The notes below the pieces were generated by a model, which was given only the letters and a program-made list of their open reading frames with translations, did not search any database and was not told the DNA's origin. Source: Isochrysis galbana (taxonomy: Eukaryota; Haptophyta; Isochrysidales; Isochrysidaceae). From it: a DNA stretch of 64,000 bases. The stretch is from the NCBI GenBank assembly GCA_018136815.1, contig CM030944.1, positions 2,333,834-2,397,833 on the forward strand, read 5' to 3'. Within the stretch, counting starts at the first letter, position 1; each line of letters begins with the position of its first letter. The translations under genes and the position numbers were made by a program. Below are positions 47,344-60,204 of the stretch, one piece after another.

Positions 47344-49967
47344 ATGGCTACACTCAGCATGCTCGACCAGTTCCAACAGTGCGTCGTGGCGTTCCCGCCG
47401 GACCGCAACCTCGTCGTATCGGCCTGCGCGGGCAGTGGCAAATCGAGCGTACTCGCCCTACGCGCAAAGGAGCTCGTCCAGAGATGGGGCTTCTCTGCAT
47501 CGCAGTGCCTCGTCCTCACCTTCTCCACACGCTCACGCGCTGACCTCATGGTTCGCCGATGCCCACCCCGCACATGCGGGACCCGCCATCTTCTTAGGTC
47601 ATATGCTATTATTCACAGCTCGTCCTCCGCGCTCTTTGTGCCAACAGGCAAAGATTTCGCGAGTATTCCCATCGACAGCACCCATCCCAGAGGTGCAGAC
47701 GTATCATGCGTATGCTCTCTCCATTTTGCGCAAAGCCGGCTGTCGAGCATCGGTCATACAGGTTAGCGATGCACGCAATCTCATGAAGCAGGTTCTGACA
47801 CATTTAGGCAAGATCTCCGAGGGAAATGCGAATGCCGCACAGTCTCGAGCAGCTATTCGTGCCTCTCTTGCATTGGTCAGCCGTGCCAAAGCTGGACATG
47901 ACACGGCAGCACATCTGAGCGCCTCCGAACAAGAAATCATCGATACTTACACCACGGGCTTGAAAGCTCGAGGGCTGATAAGTTTCGATGACATGGTGCC
48001 GATGGCTATCGAAGCCCTGTCATCGGGCTCTGGATTGATTACTCCATATTCACACATTCTCTTGGACGAGGCCCAGGTGATTGCCATGAATTGCCCATGC
48101 TCAATCCGTGAAGGGACGGCTCGCCGATGAAACTGGGCATAGGAAAGCACTAAATAAGTGTGAATTCGTCGAATGTGAGCAATAAACATTTTTGTGAAGA
48201 GGAATGATGTGCTGCGTACGTCATGCTTTTGGATGCACTGACTAAATGTTGCCCAAACAATCTCAGGACACGTCAGAGTCTCAGCTCCAGCTTCTCCGCC
48301 TGCTTGCGCCGCAAAGTCATACGGTTGTCACCGCCGTAGGCGACGCGGACCAGACAATATATGCATTTCGTGGATCTCGCTCAGACATGCTGGCACGTAT
48401 CACTGCCACGTTCGCATGCATGCCCTTGGTACTGCCAACGAATTACAGATGCTGCGCTCGAGTCGTTGAGGTGGCAAGAGCGATGATACAAGCCTCGCCA
48501 CTTCGAGAGGAGCTCCCGCTACTTTCCGCTCCTCAAGCAAAGCTAGGTGAAGTACGGATCATCCAGCGCAAATGTCGCAGCGATGAGCTCGACGCAATTT
48601 GTCATGACATCCGCAGGGTCAGCAAAGCGCAGCCGGGAAAGTCAATTGCCTTGCTCTGCCGATTGCGAGCTCATTGCACCGTCCTACGGCGAGCTCTTAA
48701 AGAGTATGGCATCGTCTGCTCCAAAATTCACCGCAGCAGTGGGACCGCGATTGACGGGGAGCCCACGAGTGCGAGCAGCTATGGCAAAGCCGGGCAAAAT
48801 ATTGTCGCTTGGCTGCGTCTTGTGAGCGATCCGTATGATGACGACGCTTTCTTGACGGTTGTGTCAATGCCCGTACGCACGGGCTTTGCCAACGGGGAGT
48901 CTTCCGTTGGCGTTCGGTACTTGCGCGCTCTCGCACGAGTAAAATCCACCGAAACTAAACCGGTATCACTGCTGATGGCGGCGGTCCACGCAGCCCGTCA
49001 TCGATGGCCATCAGTTCCCTCGCTGAGTTCGCAGCAATCGCCTCGCCTCAACAAATCACAAGAGGAGGCCCTGCTCAAGTTCCTATATGATTTCGACCAT
49101 TTGCGCTCAGCATTGCTCCGTGCCGGCGGGGCATCTACGAGTATGGAGCATTTATTGCGGGAGCACTCGCAGCGCATCGGGCTTTTGGATGCTCTTGTAA
49201 GGGAGCGTGCTTCTCTGACCTCAAGGAAGGCTGCCTTCAAGGTAAAGGGTCTCCCAAGAGAGACGAATACCTCGTCTTCTTCTGCCAGTGAAGATGAAGT
49301 GGAGGGACTTGGAGCCCACAGCCGGCATCGACGTGTAGCACAACGTCAGCTCGAGAGCTTCTTGCAAGCAGCCGCAAGTCTAAGTGCAGCACAAGATCGT
49401 CGCGGGGCGTCTGCACAGGGAAGGAGCGGCGAGCTGGCGGCAGCCTTCCAACAAAAGCAAGCGAGCATCGCAACCGTGCTCCACCCCACCAATGAGCATC
49501 TTGCCACAGACCGTCTCGACAGTATCAAATCTTTCACCGATTCCCTCATACTCGCTACATACGATGGAATCGACACGCCGTGGGCCTTCGGCTCGAATCG
49601 CACGTCTGAGACTTCAACGAAGACTTCAAACACCCCGAATGTGAATGCGCCTGATGTCGTCGTAATGACCATTCACCAATCAAAAGGCCTCGAGTGGGAT
49701 TGCGTATATGTGTGCCACACCGAGGATGGATCACTCCCTTTGCTACCAAAGGGGTTGGAGCCACGCACACACGAGTATGTAGAGCAACTTGAAGAAGAAA
49801 GGCGTTTGGCTTACGTGGCCTTTACGCGAGCACGCCGACAGCTCGTCGTGACATGGTCGGAAGGCCAATCAAGCTGTGACAGCGGGAATACCATGCAACG
49901 AAATGTTCGATCACGATTCCTCTCCAAGTTGGGGTTGGACGACGGCATACAAGGCAGCATGGAGTAA
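47344..49967 (+). CDS. UvrD/Rep-type superfamily 1 DNA helicase
   Basis: Three exons: 47344-47550, 47648-48076, 48267-49967, all phase 0; 778 aa. SF1A helicases move 3'-5' on DNA and act in repair and removal of recombination intermediates. All motifs are visible: I SACAGSGKSSVL (Walker A, 30-34), Ia LVLTFSTRSRADLM, Ib VQTYHAYALSIL, II LLDEAQ|DTSESQ (split by intron 2, residues 209-212), III TAVGDADQTIYAFRGS, IV LPTNYRC, V MTIHQSKGLEWDCVYV, VI EERRLAYVAFTRARRQL. Motif III-VI wording is UvrD/PcrA/Srs2-like. A Ser/Arg-rich insert (~470-640) lies in the 2B-like region. No clear targeting peptide; the nucleus or an organelle are both possible. Intron 1 has an unusual GTTCGC donor. Confidence 0.9.
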
Positions 49968-51363
49968 GAAAGAGGCGTAGTCAGCGGAGGCCACATCCCA
50001 TATCCACGTATCTCTTCACCCCCGTGAGAAACACTAGCCTTGTGCCTTTGGACTTTGGGCACTATGGCTAGCGCGACGGCCAACGAGTACGAGTGCAAGT
50101 GCCCCTTCCTTACTCCTGCCTCTTGCAAAGCAGTAAGCAACGCGCTTCACGCCCGGCGCCGAGTCATTAAGCTAGCTAGGTAGGGATTGGAAGTTTCCTA
50201 GCACCGGATATGGCCTCGGTGAGTCTATGTGTGGCGATCGTAGAGACCTCGCTCGGTCCCCCCCATGCTGTGAAGTAAGTATATGTTACCCCCCAGGAGC
50301 CAACGCCCCCCAGGAGCCAAGAGCTATCGGGGGCCCCCGAGAGCTATCGGGGGGGAATTTTCTCCCGATCGCCAACAGCCCCACCGAGAGCTATCGGGAC
50401 CGAGAAAATCCCCCGAGAGCTGTTGGGGGATTTTACCTCCCCCAGGGAACTATCGCGTTTAAAAAAAACATTCTTGAAGGTGCCCGCTAAGCTACTAGTG
50501 TCACTCACTCCCCCGCGATTCCGGCGCCATCGCCTATACCCCTACCGCCACTCCCTCTCCCGCTTCCCCCCCTCGTTCCTTTTTCTTCGGTTTTGGGGGG
50601 TCGGCCCATGTACACTACTTTGGGCCTCGCGTTTGGGGGACGGGTGGGGCAGGCCTCTTGTGCCTCGCTTTGGTGGCTTCGGGCCCTGCTCGACCCTGTG
50701 TGGGGGCCCGGCTTTTCAGCCTTCCCCAGTGGGTTTTCCGGTTTGGGGCACATCGTCCCCCCCGGTCCATTGTTATCCTTGGTCGCTAGGTCCGGTATTG
50801 CTTCTTTGTTGTATTATGTGCTTTATATTTAGACGCTCTAGTATTGCTATGAGTTTACTACTTGGAACTAGTTTGTTGTAATCGTTCGTTTCAAATATTG
50901 GGCGGAATTCGTTGACATCTATACTCTATACGTTTCTTGGGTTGGCGGCCCATGCCCATGTCTGCTTTGGCTCTTCTGGATGCGTCCGTGTTGTTGCCGT
51001 AGAGCGCCGCTTTGCATAGCGTGGTGTAAGGTGTCGTTCCGTCAAAATCATGGGACATCAATCGAATGGAGCCATCAAATGCAAATGTCCATAGATATTT
51101 TTTACAACAATATTCACTTATGATGACCCATTATCGATGTTTAACCTACGGTGCGCGCTTTCAGGTTGGCTAATTGCTAATTTTATTGGCATTCAATCCC
51201 TGGGTGCAATATCACAATTACACCAGGTGCACGCCGTGCGTGCCGATGTGCATCGGGGACGCATGTCGACTGGGTTCTCTGCGGTTCCCTCCAATTACTT
51301 AAACATGCAATATAAGAAAGATATCTACGGGGCACGCGTGATGAGTTGCAATCACCCATGTGC
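49968..51363. other. Intergenic, repeat-derived in part
   Basis: 50280-50460 has several copies of GAGAGCTATCGGGG in both orientations, plus CCCCCAGGAGCCAA duplicated, so it can fold extensively. 50500-50880 is a C/T/G-rich stretch without a gene. 51222-51265 has GTGCACGCCGTGCGTGC and GATGTGCATCGGG, which recur just right of the LTR copy at 52684. No gene seen. Confidence 0.45.
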
Positions 51364-52682
51364 TGTCGCATTCATCCTAGATGATGCGATTTCCAGGCTC
51401 TTGTTTCCAGGTCCTTCGTCGTGCGGCCACACGGCGAAGCTCAGGTACATCTAGGTTGGTAGGGTTCGTCCCTAGCGACCTAGAATTCGAGTTCTCGTTT
51501 CGTTCCGTCTAGCCTGTTTGTCAGGTCTAGATTCCAGGTTTCCTCCTTTCGGGTAATCTTGACCCAAAGGAGCCAGGTTGCCTGTCACTCGCCGCGCGCT
51601 TGTCTCAGGCTATCAGGTTACCTTGTGAAGGCTTATTTAGCTTCTTGCAAGGCTTGTCGTTTCTTGTTGGGTTCCGGTTCTTTCTTGGGACTTGCTGTCT
51701 TTCGTTGTCGTCCAGGCCTGTTCTTCGTAGGTTCTGCTTGGCCTGGTTAGGCTTTCGTTGCCTTCCCGCGTTTGGCGTTGGCGTTCGGAAATTTCCTCTC
51801 ACATTCCCTAGGTCCGCTACCCTTGGCTTGTAGGTCCTTGCTTCTTTCTTCTCGGTCAAGGTTTTGGCGAGCGAGTCGGTTGCTCTATCCGCTCGAGATT
51901 TGAGGTTTAATTTGCCATCTCCCCTTGGAGATCAATCTAGGTTCGCTCCTTAGGTGAGGGAATCTTTCCCCTTGATGCAAGCTACATGCAAGCCCTTGGC
52001 CCCTTTGGTGTTTCTTCCCCTTGGTTGATACTCAGGGTTGTTCGTTAGAAGCGTCTAGAAGGTTCACGCTCAACGGCAAGATTTATTCGGTCGTGAAGAT
52101 ATCTCGTCGCGATCTGTATCCAAAGTGATCGCCGTGGTCGCGCGACATGACGCTCCCCTTCGGACTCTCCGCTACGTGGGAAGTTACAACGGAGACACGC
52201 TCCGGCCGTCGCTGCGGAGTCTCTCTCTCTCTCTCGCTCTCTCTCTCTCCGTCTCTCGCGACGTGTTTGAGTTATCGGTGATTTGGGGTCGCGGTTGCTT
52301 GATAATTTGCTTGGTTTAGGTGAATGATTCCGGTATGTTCGTGAGTCGGTGTAACCTGTTGTTCTCAGCCTCGTTGTCCGTCGTTGTTCGCTGCGTCGCT
52401 GCACTCAAGCAGCCTAGGCTCCCTCCCTGAGGGAAGAGTTCTTTGTAGGTCTAACAATCTCTTAAAACCCAACACACTAGGGCCGCTAGGAGCGCCTCGC
52501 CGCCCCACAGCCCTTCGTTCGCCGTTCGTTCCCCGTCCAGACACCCAAATGGGGTTGCCCGACCCAGTCCAGAATTTCATTCACCCGACTCCCGGTGGGG
52601 AGGAGGGCCAAAGCGCCGCGCTAGCCGCCGGTGCTGCTCGCGACGGAGTGGCTCCGAGCCCTCCGGCTCCGCTCGACTCGAC
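51364..52682 (+). mobile_element. Truncated copy of TE1: LTR, leader and start of gag
   Basis: It matches 888-2212 closely from TGTCGCATTC through the leader to the gag codons for MGLPDPVQNF...PLDST. The match stops abruptly at 52682. Differences include small indels (a shorter GTTTGGCGTT block, CT-microsatellite length). Without the rest of gag and pol it is inactive; the LTR promoter may remain. Confidence 0.85.
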
Positions 52683-53080
52683 ATGTGCACGCCGTGCATG
52701 CGCACGGCGCGATGTGCATCGGTTCCCCCGCCGGGGACGCCGTGCGTGCGCATGTCGCTTACCTCTGCATGGAATACATCACGGCGGTCGCGTACGGTGA
52801 AACGAGTCCCATGGTGCAAGTGCGCCGAGCAACTGGCAAACTCTGGATGGAGGACCAGAAGGCCATCCTCTCACGCATCACGGACCTCGTCACCCAAGAT
52901 CAGCCAAGCGACCTGGTCGCCTGCCAGCAGAACGACATTGTTGACAACAGGATCGAGGATGAGGACAATGAGAAAAAAGGCGAAGAAGATGAAGCTTTAG
53001 CTGTTCCGAAAAGTGGGGTGGGGGTACCATGGGGGGAAAGTTGCTATGCGCACGCGCCTTCCAACTCAATGCTAACATAA
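52683..53080 (+). other. Open frame fused to the truncated gag start
   Basis: The gag frame continues across the breakpoint for ~130 codons. It runs through a CGTGCATGCGC-rich inverted-repeat stretch into KLWMEDQKAILSRITDLVTQ and an acidic part (EDEDNEKKGEEDEAL), stopping at 53080. The second part looks coding but I do not recognise it. A chimeric product driven by the LTR is conceivable. Confidence 0.3.
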
Positions 53081-53567
53081 CATTCTACTAAGCGAAAACA
53101 AAATTACCACCTGGCCCTCTTTCTTTTGACGGAACGCGAGTTTATCTTGCTCGATCGTTCTTCTAATGACGTGGTCGCTGTTGAATTTGAGGTTGTCGTA
53201 GTGGATCCTATAGAAGTCGGTGAGGATGTACCTCCATGCCAGTAGGTACAAGATCTCCCTTGATTTTGACGTCGATGCTTTCGGTAGAATGAAAAGCCTG
53301 TCCGCGGCTTTATCGGCCGTCGTGTCGGTCCTGGGGTTGTTGGCCGGCGTAAAGTCTGTGAGATGGTGAGTCGTGTCAAACACGTTGTTTATGGAAGAAA
53401 ACGCTGGCGGCAACTCACCACCCAGGAAATCCTCTCCTCCTCTTCTTCATCTCGCACTCTCTCGCTCCCACACCGCATGTCACAGATGGTGCCCTCACCC
53501 CTTCTCAATGCCCCTTTCGCTGCTACAGGTGTGACTCACACTGCAGCAGTGGGCAGTGGGAGGAGGC
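53081..53567 (-). other. Unrecognised minus-strand ORF, low GC
   Basis: 53103-53413 on the minus strand reads TTADKAADRLFILPKASTSK, SREILYLLAWRYILTDFYRI and DNLKFNSDHVIRRTIEQDKL. It is protein-like, with codon use unlike the GC-rich genes. No start is clear and no family recognised. It may be a fragment of a retroelement or foreign gene. Confidence 0.3.
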
Positions 53568-53778
53568 TGTCGCATTCGCGAATCGACACTCGTTAGGCTT
53601 CGCTCTTCTCTTCGTCGCTCCGTCGCTCGGCATTTATCGTTATAATTCTCTGCTTTCTCTCGTCCTCGGTCAAAAGCTTCGCTTGGACGCATGGGATCTT
53701 GGGTTGTGGAGCGCCCTCTCTCATTCTTTCTTCTTTCTCTCGAAGAGAAGGGAAGTTTCCCCACCTTTCTCCCTCCGA
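53568..53778 (+). repeat. LTR fragment of the third gypsy family
   Basis: TGTCGCATTCGCGAATCGAC at 53568 and the following ~200 nt are the reverse complement of 22268-22460. No polypurine tract precedes it, so it is a 5' or solo LTR, truncated at the right. Confidence 0.7.
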
Positions 53779-53918
53779 GACGCTGTCGCCAGTCAAATCT
53801 TGGATGGACTGGCCGATTCGTTCCCTCGAGACTCGCCTTTAAGGTGCCTTGGCCGCGCCAGCGAGGTTAGCCCCTGCGCGTGGACGGTGGCCTACACCCT
53901 CGCTGTTCGCCGTTGGCT

Positions 53919-53969
53919 CGCGCCGGGGGCTCGTGCCCCCCCATCGGCGAACTAAGTATAAACTTAGTT
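53919..53969 (+). repeat. Dispersed repeat A, last ~50 nt only
   Basis: GGGGCTCGTGCCCCCCCATC then the hairpin AACTAAGTATAAACTTAGTT at 53950-53969. Confidence 0.75.
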
Positions 53970-54434
53970 GTGAGATCCGAAGATAACATTAGAATGTATT
54001 TTTGCCGGGTGACATTCCCATTGGTAAGTCTCTCTAAGGGTACTCGGCACTCGTACGGAAGGCATGTCGATAATCTATAGCGGATAAATAGCACGGATGC
54101 GCCCGACATCGATCCACAACAGTGCCCAAGCAATGACGGTAGTGTTCCTACTTCCTACCTGCCTGCATGCGTTTGCCGAGCTAGATCGAGAGCGGAGACT
54201 CAGAAAGTGTGTTTTTGTGACCCGTTTGCTTATCTATGTATTTCTATGAACGGATCTCCACACGCCCTGTCCGAGGCATGCGTCAACCCAACGATTGCCC
54301 GTTTCTCCCTTCCCATCTCACAATCCACACTCCAGCAACTTTCAAACGTGTAGCACTTTGGTATCCATGTATGCATACCATCGTCTCACCACGAATGAGC
54401 AGGGCGCATATATCAAGGCCCTTTATTAGCTCCC
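53970..54434. other. Intergenic, no gene seen
   Basis: This should include the 3' UTR of the RAP gene, which is transcribed from the right. Nothing else can be supported. Confidence 0.45.
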
Positions 54435-57400
54435 TTATTCATTGCGCCGCATCTGCGGTGGCTGAAACGGATGATTCGCGTTTGGAAGCTCTACCGGTCG
54501 GAACGGCATTTGTTGTTGTAGTTGAAAGGCTGTGTTCGGCGGGCACATATTTCGCGGAGAATGTGACACTGCTGTTGGCTGCATTCGAAAATCGTCCACC
54601 GGGGACTGCGTCGGCTGTACGTGTGACAGATGAGGTGGCGGCGCTCGGTGCGAGTCTAATGGCGATGCATTCGGCATAGACTGCGCGAATCCCGACTTGA
54701 ATCCCTCCGGCGCCCCGTTTTGACTAGCATTGTGCCCGTTGCCTCCGTAGTCGGCTTGGTTGTGAGGAAAACTAGGTTGAGTCATGGAAGGTGTGACAAT
54801 AGCACGTCCGCCCGCAAAATCATCATGGGCGAGTTGTACATGGGGAGAGAGCATTTGTCGCATTGCCTGCATCTTTGCCTCATCAGTACCCAAAGCATGC
54901 CACTCGTGTTCGAGAATACCCAAGACGACCCACCCTTGTTGTTGGATAAGCCGGCGTTTTACCTAGCAGTGGCGTGGGTGGGCACTCGGATCAGGTCAAG
55001 GCGAGGATAACTATTGGTGCCTCACACGTGTCCGACGATAGACTATTCCTAGCCATGGTTATGCACTTGCATGCCGACTCGAGAAGATCGAGAAGGGCCA
55101 CCGTGCTTGACACCTGGGCTGGACCAGTAAGCTCGGAGACGGGCTTGTAGCCTATGGCGGAACGAAGAAGATCGGACTCCGAGTGCAGCGTGATAGTCAG
55201 TGGCTGTCCTCCCGTTACCTCAGGAGGAATCACGAAGTCGAGGATGTACATCGCCAAGTTCATCTGTGCACGGCATTGGCACGTGCTCGATTGCGACAAT
55301 TCAGCGCTTTGTTGCACGGCACGGAATGAGGCTGGGGCATGGCGGCCAGCTGCTATGTGTAGTGAGCCTACCTGAACGCCGTGCGGCACTCCGAGTTGAT
55401 CCAACGAAGCTGAAATCTCCCGTAGCAAAGTGCCTGGCTCCCGAACAGTCCCAAAGGCCGACTCTGCGGCAAGGGCATGGTATTCACCCCAAGCAGGCGC
55501 TGCGGCTTGTGTCAGCTCTGGGGGCAGAGCAGGTGATGGCAGGCCTGCAGAAGCAGGCGCCTCGATCTGGAGCATGAGTGCCGACTCAGCCAACAAGCAC
55601 AGCTGCCCAGTCTGGAAGTGTTTGATGTGCATGATGACTTCAAGAGACGGGCACAATAATTGATGCGAATGTTCCCGTAGTGCAAGAATCGACCAGATGA
55701 GCGTGCAGATGGTGAAAGAATCTGCCGAATTAAGCTGATGAGCAATATCCGGGCTAGCCGCGTCAAGAAGTCTTTTCGCGTTATCCGAATGCCCCAAGAC
55801 AATGCACGAGCGCACAAGGAAGGCTAGCTCAGACAGCTCGAGCGACATGCCACTCGCGTGCATCTTGTCTATCAGTTGGGTAGGCGTGACCGCTAAAGGA
55901 TGCTCTGACGTGGACGTGAAGCGCAGCTTGGCAAGGCCTCGAATGAGAGAGGTCGCAGTGTGTGGCATGAGCGATTCACATGATGCGGCCCGGGCAAGGA
56001 GGCGAGGGACAACGGTGGAAAGGCGCGAGCTTGCGGTGGGAGATCCCTCCGCCAATGCGGAAATTGCTTCAAGACAACACGCGGCCTGCGCTTCGTGCAG
56101 CTCAGACCGGTCGAGAGCGCCGGAGACTAGGGTTTCAATTGCAACCACGGCCATCGGCGAATCATACCTGAGGGCGCAATCGATAGGAAAACGAGGAGTT
56201 TATGGGCCATGGAACCGTGACAGCATCGTGCACAGCTCGTCGCGGCGATCGAAGCAGACCCACTTGATGCGGATAAAGTGAGGTGAGAGGCAAGAACCGA
56301 GAGGTTGGAAATTTAGCAAAAGAGGGACACACCTTAGTCTGGCAATGGAGTCCACAAGATCTACCAAAAGCCGTGGTTCAATGGCACTGATCCGGCCTAA
56401 TTCAGCGCTGATACCATCGAGTAATGGCCACCTACCTAGCGGTAAAAGCGAGATGCGGCGGAAGCAAGCACAGAGGCCCTCAGCCCCCTCGGAAAGCACG
56501 CGGCGTGGCGCGCCCTCTCGAAGCAGTTCCGCCAAAGGATGAGCGCCCGTAGGGGCGCCGCCAGGGGATGCGACGAGCTCGTATAAGCCCCACGCAGCCG
56601 ATAGCATATGGGCACTGCGGAGCTGCCCGAGAGTATGACGGGATTCGAACTGCTGCGCCAGGCGAGTTGCGATGGGCGCATGACAGTGTGGTGGCCCGAG
56701 GCGTATGAGGACGTCAATCATATCGCACACCTGGGGGTGCAAGTCGTACGGGGCAAGTCGCATGAGATCGTATGAAGAGACATCTACCAGCAATGAGGCA
56801 TTGCGTCTCAGTCCAGGGCCCGGATGTCAGCTCGAAACACCACTCGGCTCAGGTATCGGCAGACGGGCGCTGCGGAGGTGCACTGCGTGACCTGCCCCGC
56901 AGACAACGAGGACGCATCGGACACAAGCTGGAATAGCCTATCCACAAGTTGACGAGCTTCGACGAGTAGGGCGGTACCAGAGGGTGAGGCAGCGAGGACA
57001 GGGAGGTGTCGCGCAAAGATCCAGAGTGAAGTGGCAATCTGGGTAGAGCTGAGGCGACCAGCGAAAGAGAGAGAGTCGGGGTCGCCATCCAGTTCCTCCA
57101 AGACTACTTGCTTGAGCTGCAAAGGAGTTCAAGGGAACAAACATGACGCGAAATGCAACAGGCCGGATATTAGCTGTGGTTCAAGGGTGGAGCACCATCT
57201 CAAACAAAAGTGGGTCAATCACAACGTTTACGCACACAGGCTCTTGCATATGCTGGCGCATAAAGACAAACTCACTGTATGGAGGAGATCGATTGGAAGC
57301 GGCATCCTTTTGCAGAACAGTCTACTCATCTCTAGCAAGTCATCAATAGGAGGCCACGGGCGCGCGTCGGCGAGGCCCTTCGCTAGCTTGGGCAGCAGGC

Positions 57401-59460
57401 GAGCACAAGCCGCGGCGCGGCCGAGCGGCACGATAGCGCAGATCAGGCGACAGAGTACGTCGGCAGGAAGGGATTTGACCTGCACGCAGAATCGGGGACA
57501 CAATTAGGGCGGTTGTCGCCCTCCGTGCGGAATGTACTTGCATTCGTTAGAAGCTTGAGGATGCCCAGCGAGGATGCACAACGCCACACCGTTCATCGTG
57601 AACTTTAAAATGCCCAGCATGAGGATCATATCACACTTGACAACCCACAATACACGTCCCTATGTTGGGGGGTCTTGGGCAGAGCCCTCACCTGCTTTTC
57701 GACTGCCCTCATCATCTTGGGGAACGCTGGGGCTTGCGCAAGCCCCATCGCCGAGAAAGCCCACAAACATCGTGCGGTATCGCCGGCAGTCAGAACATGG
57801 AGCATTGAAGCAAGCCTTTCGCAATAAGCAAGAAGCGCCCATGGCACTCGCACATTGAGTTCAGCTAGGGCACAAAGCGAGTCACGGAGCTGCAAATGGT
57901 CCAACTCGGGTAGCACCTACAATGAATGGAGGGAGTTGCAGTCAGCCGAGGCGTGGCGGCGGCGATGAGCTCACTCGCACCCGAGCACGACCCCAAACTG
58001 GATAGCACCATAGTATGCCGAGAGGCGTGGACGACTTTGCTGATTACTATGACTGCATGCAAGCCCCTGTTGGTGTGTGATGTCCACAAGAGCAAAGTAC
58101 AGCTGCTCACTAGACGCGCATGGCGCAAGGGAAATTCCCAAGGTAGGACATTCTTGAGGTTTAACCAGCAGCCTGAACACGCGAACCACACGCGGCGTAT
58201 TTTAATGTGGAGGCCGCTGACCTCTCTCAACTTGAGGAGACCAACCGCAAACTCCGGACTCGAAGTAATGGATGCCGATCGCACGGTAGAATCAGGGTAT
58301 GTGCGCACGAGCGCAGATATCCTACTCATTGCATCACATAGCTGAGCCCCCGGCAACGTCCCCAGCAATGACAGCAGCTGCCTCTCATCTCTCGCTTCAA
58401 AAATTTGCCGACGGAGATTCTCGGTCATCATTGCTTGCCTCTCACGAAGCAGCATAAGCGTGGGCACCATGAGCTCGCCCTGTACCGCAGCATGTGATGC
58501 CTCGGCAGCCAGAGTCTCGCTATCCATTGCCGAGGTTCGAGCGAGGAGTGCAGCCATCACGTCCTGATATTGCGGAGACGTCTCTCTACCCAGTCTTCTC
58601 ATCGCCCACACGAGCTCGGAAAGAGGGCGAAGAGCCAATCGGCTAGCCAGCAGGCCCGATAGACTGAACGCTGTGAGTAGATTGTCAACACAAGCACGGT
58701 CTACGGGCGGGTCCAAGTCGGCTGCCGCTAGCGCCACGAGGACTCCAGCCGTGCCATGCTGCCGACGTGCAGCGATGCGCTGCCTATCTATGTTTGGGGT
58801 CGAGTCTGAAGGTGGATCTAGAAAGGCAGCAGACAGAATGGCCGGAGACAGAGCTTCCCGGAAGAGGGCCTCAATTGCCCCCTCGGCGCGGCGCGGCGAC
58901 ATCGGTTCCGCACCATCAGCTGTTGGAGCTGGCGCAGGAAGTACAAAGAGACGCAGGAGGTCGGCCAATTGAGCGGCGTGGAAAGCACCTAGTCGAGGTA
59001 AAAGCGCATGCGCGAGCGCACTGGAAATTGGCCCTGAAGAGGCGAGCCCTAGAGCCAAAATGGCCTCTGCCGAACAGTGGAGCTGGTCGGGCGTGAGGAC
59101 ACCTCGCTGCGCGAGCAGCAGGATGCGTTTCACGAGCCCCTGGAGGAGTGGCGAGTCTGGCGGCGCGAGTATGGCGAGTGCCCAGAGTAGCGCGACTAGC
59201 CCGCGCGCGTCGAGCTCAGAGCCGCCCGCGAATTGGTTGCCCAGCTGCATCACGAGCCGGCCTAGAGCGGGGCTTGCTCCGAGCTTTCGAGCGTGCTCTG
59301 GCCCGAGCTGCCTGGCGAGCGATGCCATGACGTGGAGGGCGACCGAGCCGGCGCCCGCATCGTACTCGACTGCGTGGCCTTCGATGTGCGAGAGCACCGC
59401 CTCCGCCGAGCCGCACAGCAGCAGCTGCGAGACGAGCTCCTCCTGCGACGGCGAGCCCAT
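54435..59460 (-). CDS. RAP-domain (FAST-kinase-like) protein, probable organellar RNA-binding factor
   Basis: Seven exons on the minus strand: 59460-58222, 57916-57692, 57479-57276, 57116-~56884, ~56806-~56331, 56168-~55114, 54962-54435; about 1319 aa. ATG at 59460 (MGSPSQEEL...). The long N-terminal part is made of Leu/Ala-rich helical repeats (RGLVALLWALAILA, IATSLWIFARHLPVL, RCLWAFSAMGL), as in FASTK and related organellar RNA factors. The RAP domain is near the C-terminus. LLREISASLDQLGVPHG and YILDFVIP lie in exon 6; VKRRLIQQQGWVVLGILEHE-WHALGTDEAKM in exon 7 matches the typical KRRLL..GW.V...eW end. A ~130-residue Gln/Pro-rich tail follows. RAP proteins mature or stabilise mitochondrial or plastid RNAs. 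The exon 4/5, 5/6 and 6/7 joins are my best frame-consistent choice and could be off by a few codons. Confidence 0.72.
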
Positions 59461-60204
59461 CGCGCGCCGCGGCCGTCCCCTGCCCCCTGCCGCCCCCCCC
59501 CCCCCACGCTCTCCCTCCCTCTCTCCCTCCTCGCTTCTCTCTCCCCCTCTCCATCTCTCCTCTCTCTTCCCCCCCCCCCCCCCCCCCGCCTTTCTCTCTT
59601 CGCCCCCCCCCCCCCCCCCCCCCCCGGCGCCCTCCTCCGGTATTGGAGATGATACCTTTACAAAACCATACCGGTACAAGCTCTAAGATTCTTTAAGATG
59701 GTTAGTACTACGGAATTCATGAATCGGACGAACAGACAGAATAAAAATAATAATCAATGTTATATCCTAGCCAACCCCACTAGCTAATTGGACATAACGT
59801 CTCAGTCCCGGAATCCCGCCATGCCTGACGGGCCAGGTGTCCGAGTGATACCGGGGGGTGGGGGCACTGCCCCCTCCCCTCGATATTTGTCCTCCCCCCA
59901 GTGCATGCACCGGCCCCGCGCACCCCAGCGCGTCCTCTCCTCGAGTCCACGTTGGGGGAAAACCCCTTTCGGGTAAAAGCAACGCAGGGGGGGGGGGGGG
60001 GGCATTCGTGAGATAGGAGCCCAGAAGCGCTAATCTCCCTCGCTAGAGCGAGTGGCCGCGGCGAGTCGCGGCCCTTCCCTCCTGGCTCTGGCGCCCCCGT
60101 CTTCTCTTACCCAAACGGGGCGAGAAGACACGTTTCTGCCGGAGGGGAGAGCTGCCGCTCCCCCCTCCCCTCCCTCTTCCCTTTTCCTCCTCTCTTCCCT
60201 GCGG
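59461..60204. other. Upstream of the RAP gene; C-runs, no gene seen
   Basis: C-runs at 59503-59513, 59569-59587 and 59603-59625, which are G-runs on the coding strand of the RAP gene; a G-run near 59989-60002. The rest has no support for a gene. Confidence 0.45.

Noticed and set aside
55030-55060. Exon 6 of the RAP gene read to the TGA at 54991-54993 as the C-terminus
   Set aside because: This would lose the conserved KRRL...GW...EW end of the RAP domain, which follows in frame after an acceptor at 54963; a donor at ~55113 gives a continuous domain.
55802-56281. Plus-strand ORFs within the RAP gene
   Set aside because: Antisense shadows of a gene with clear exon structure and a RAP domain.
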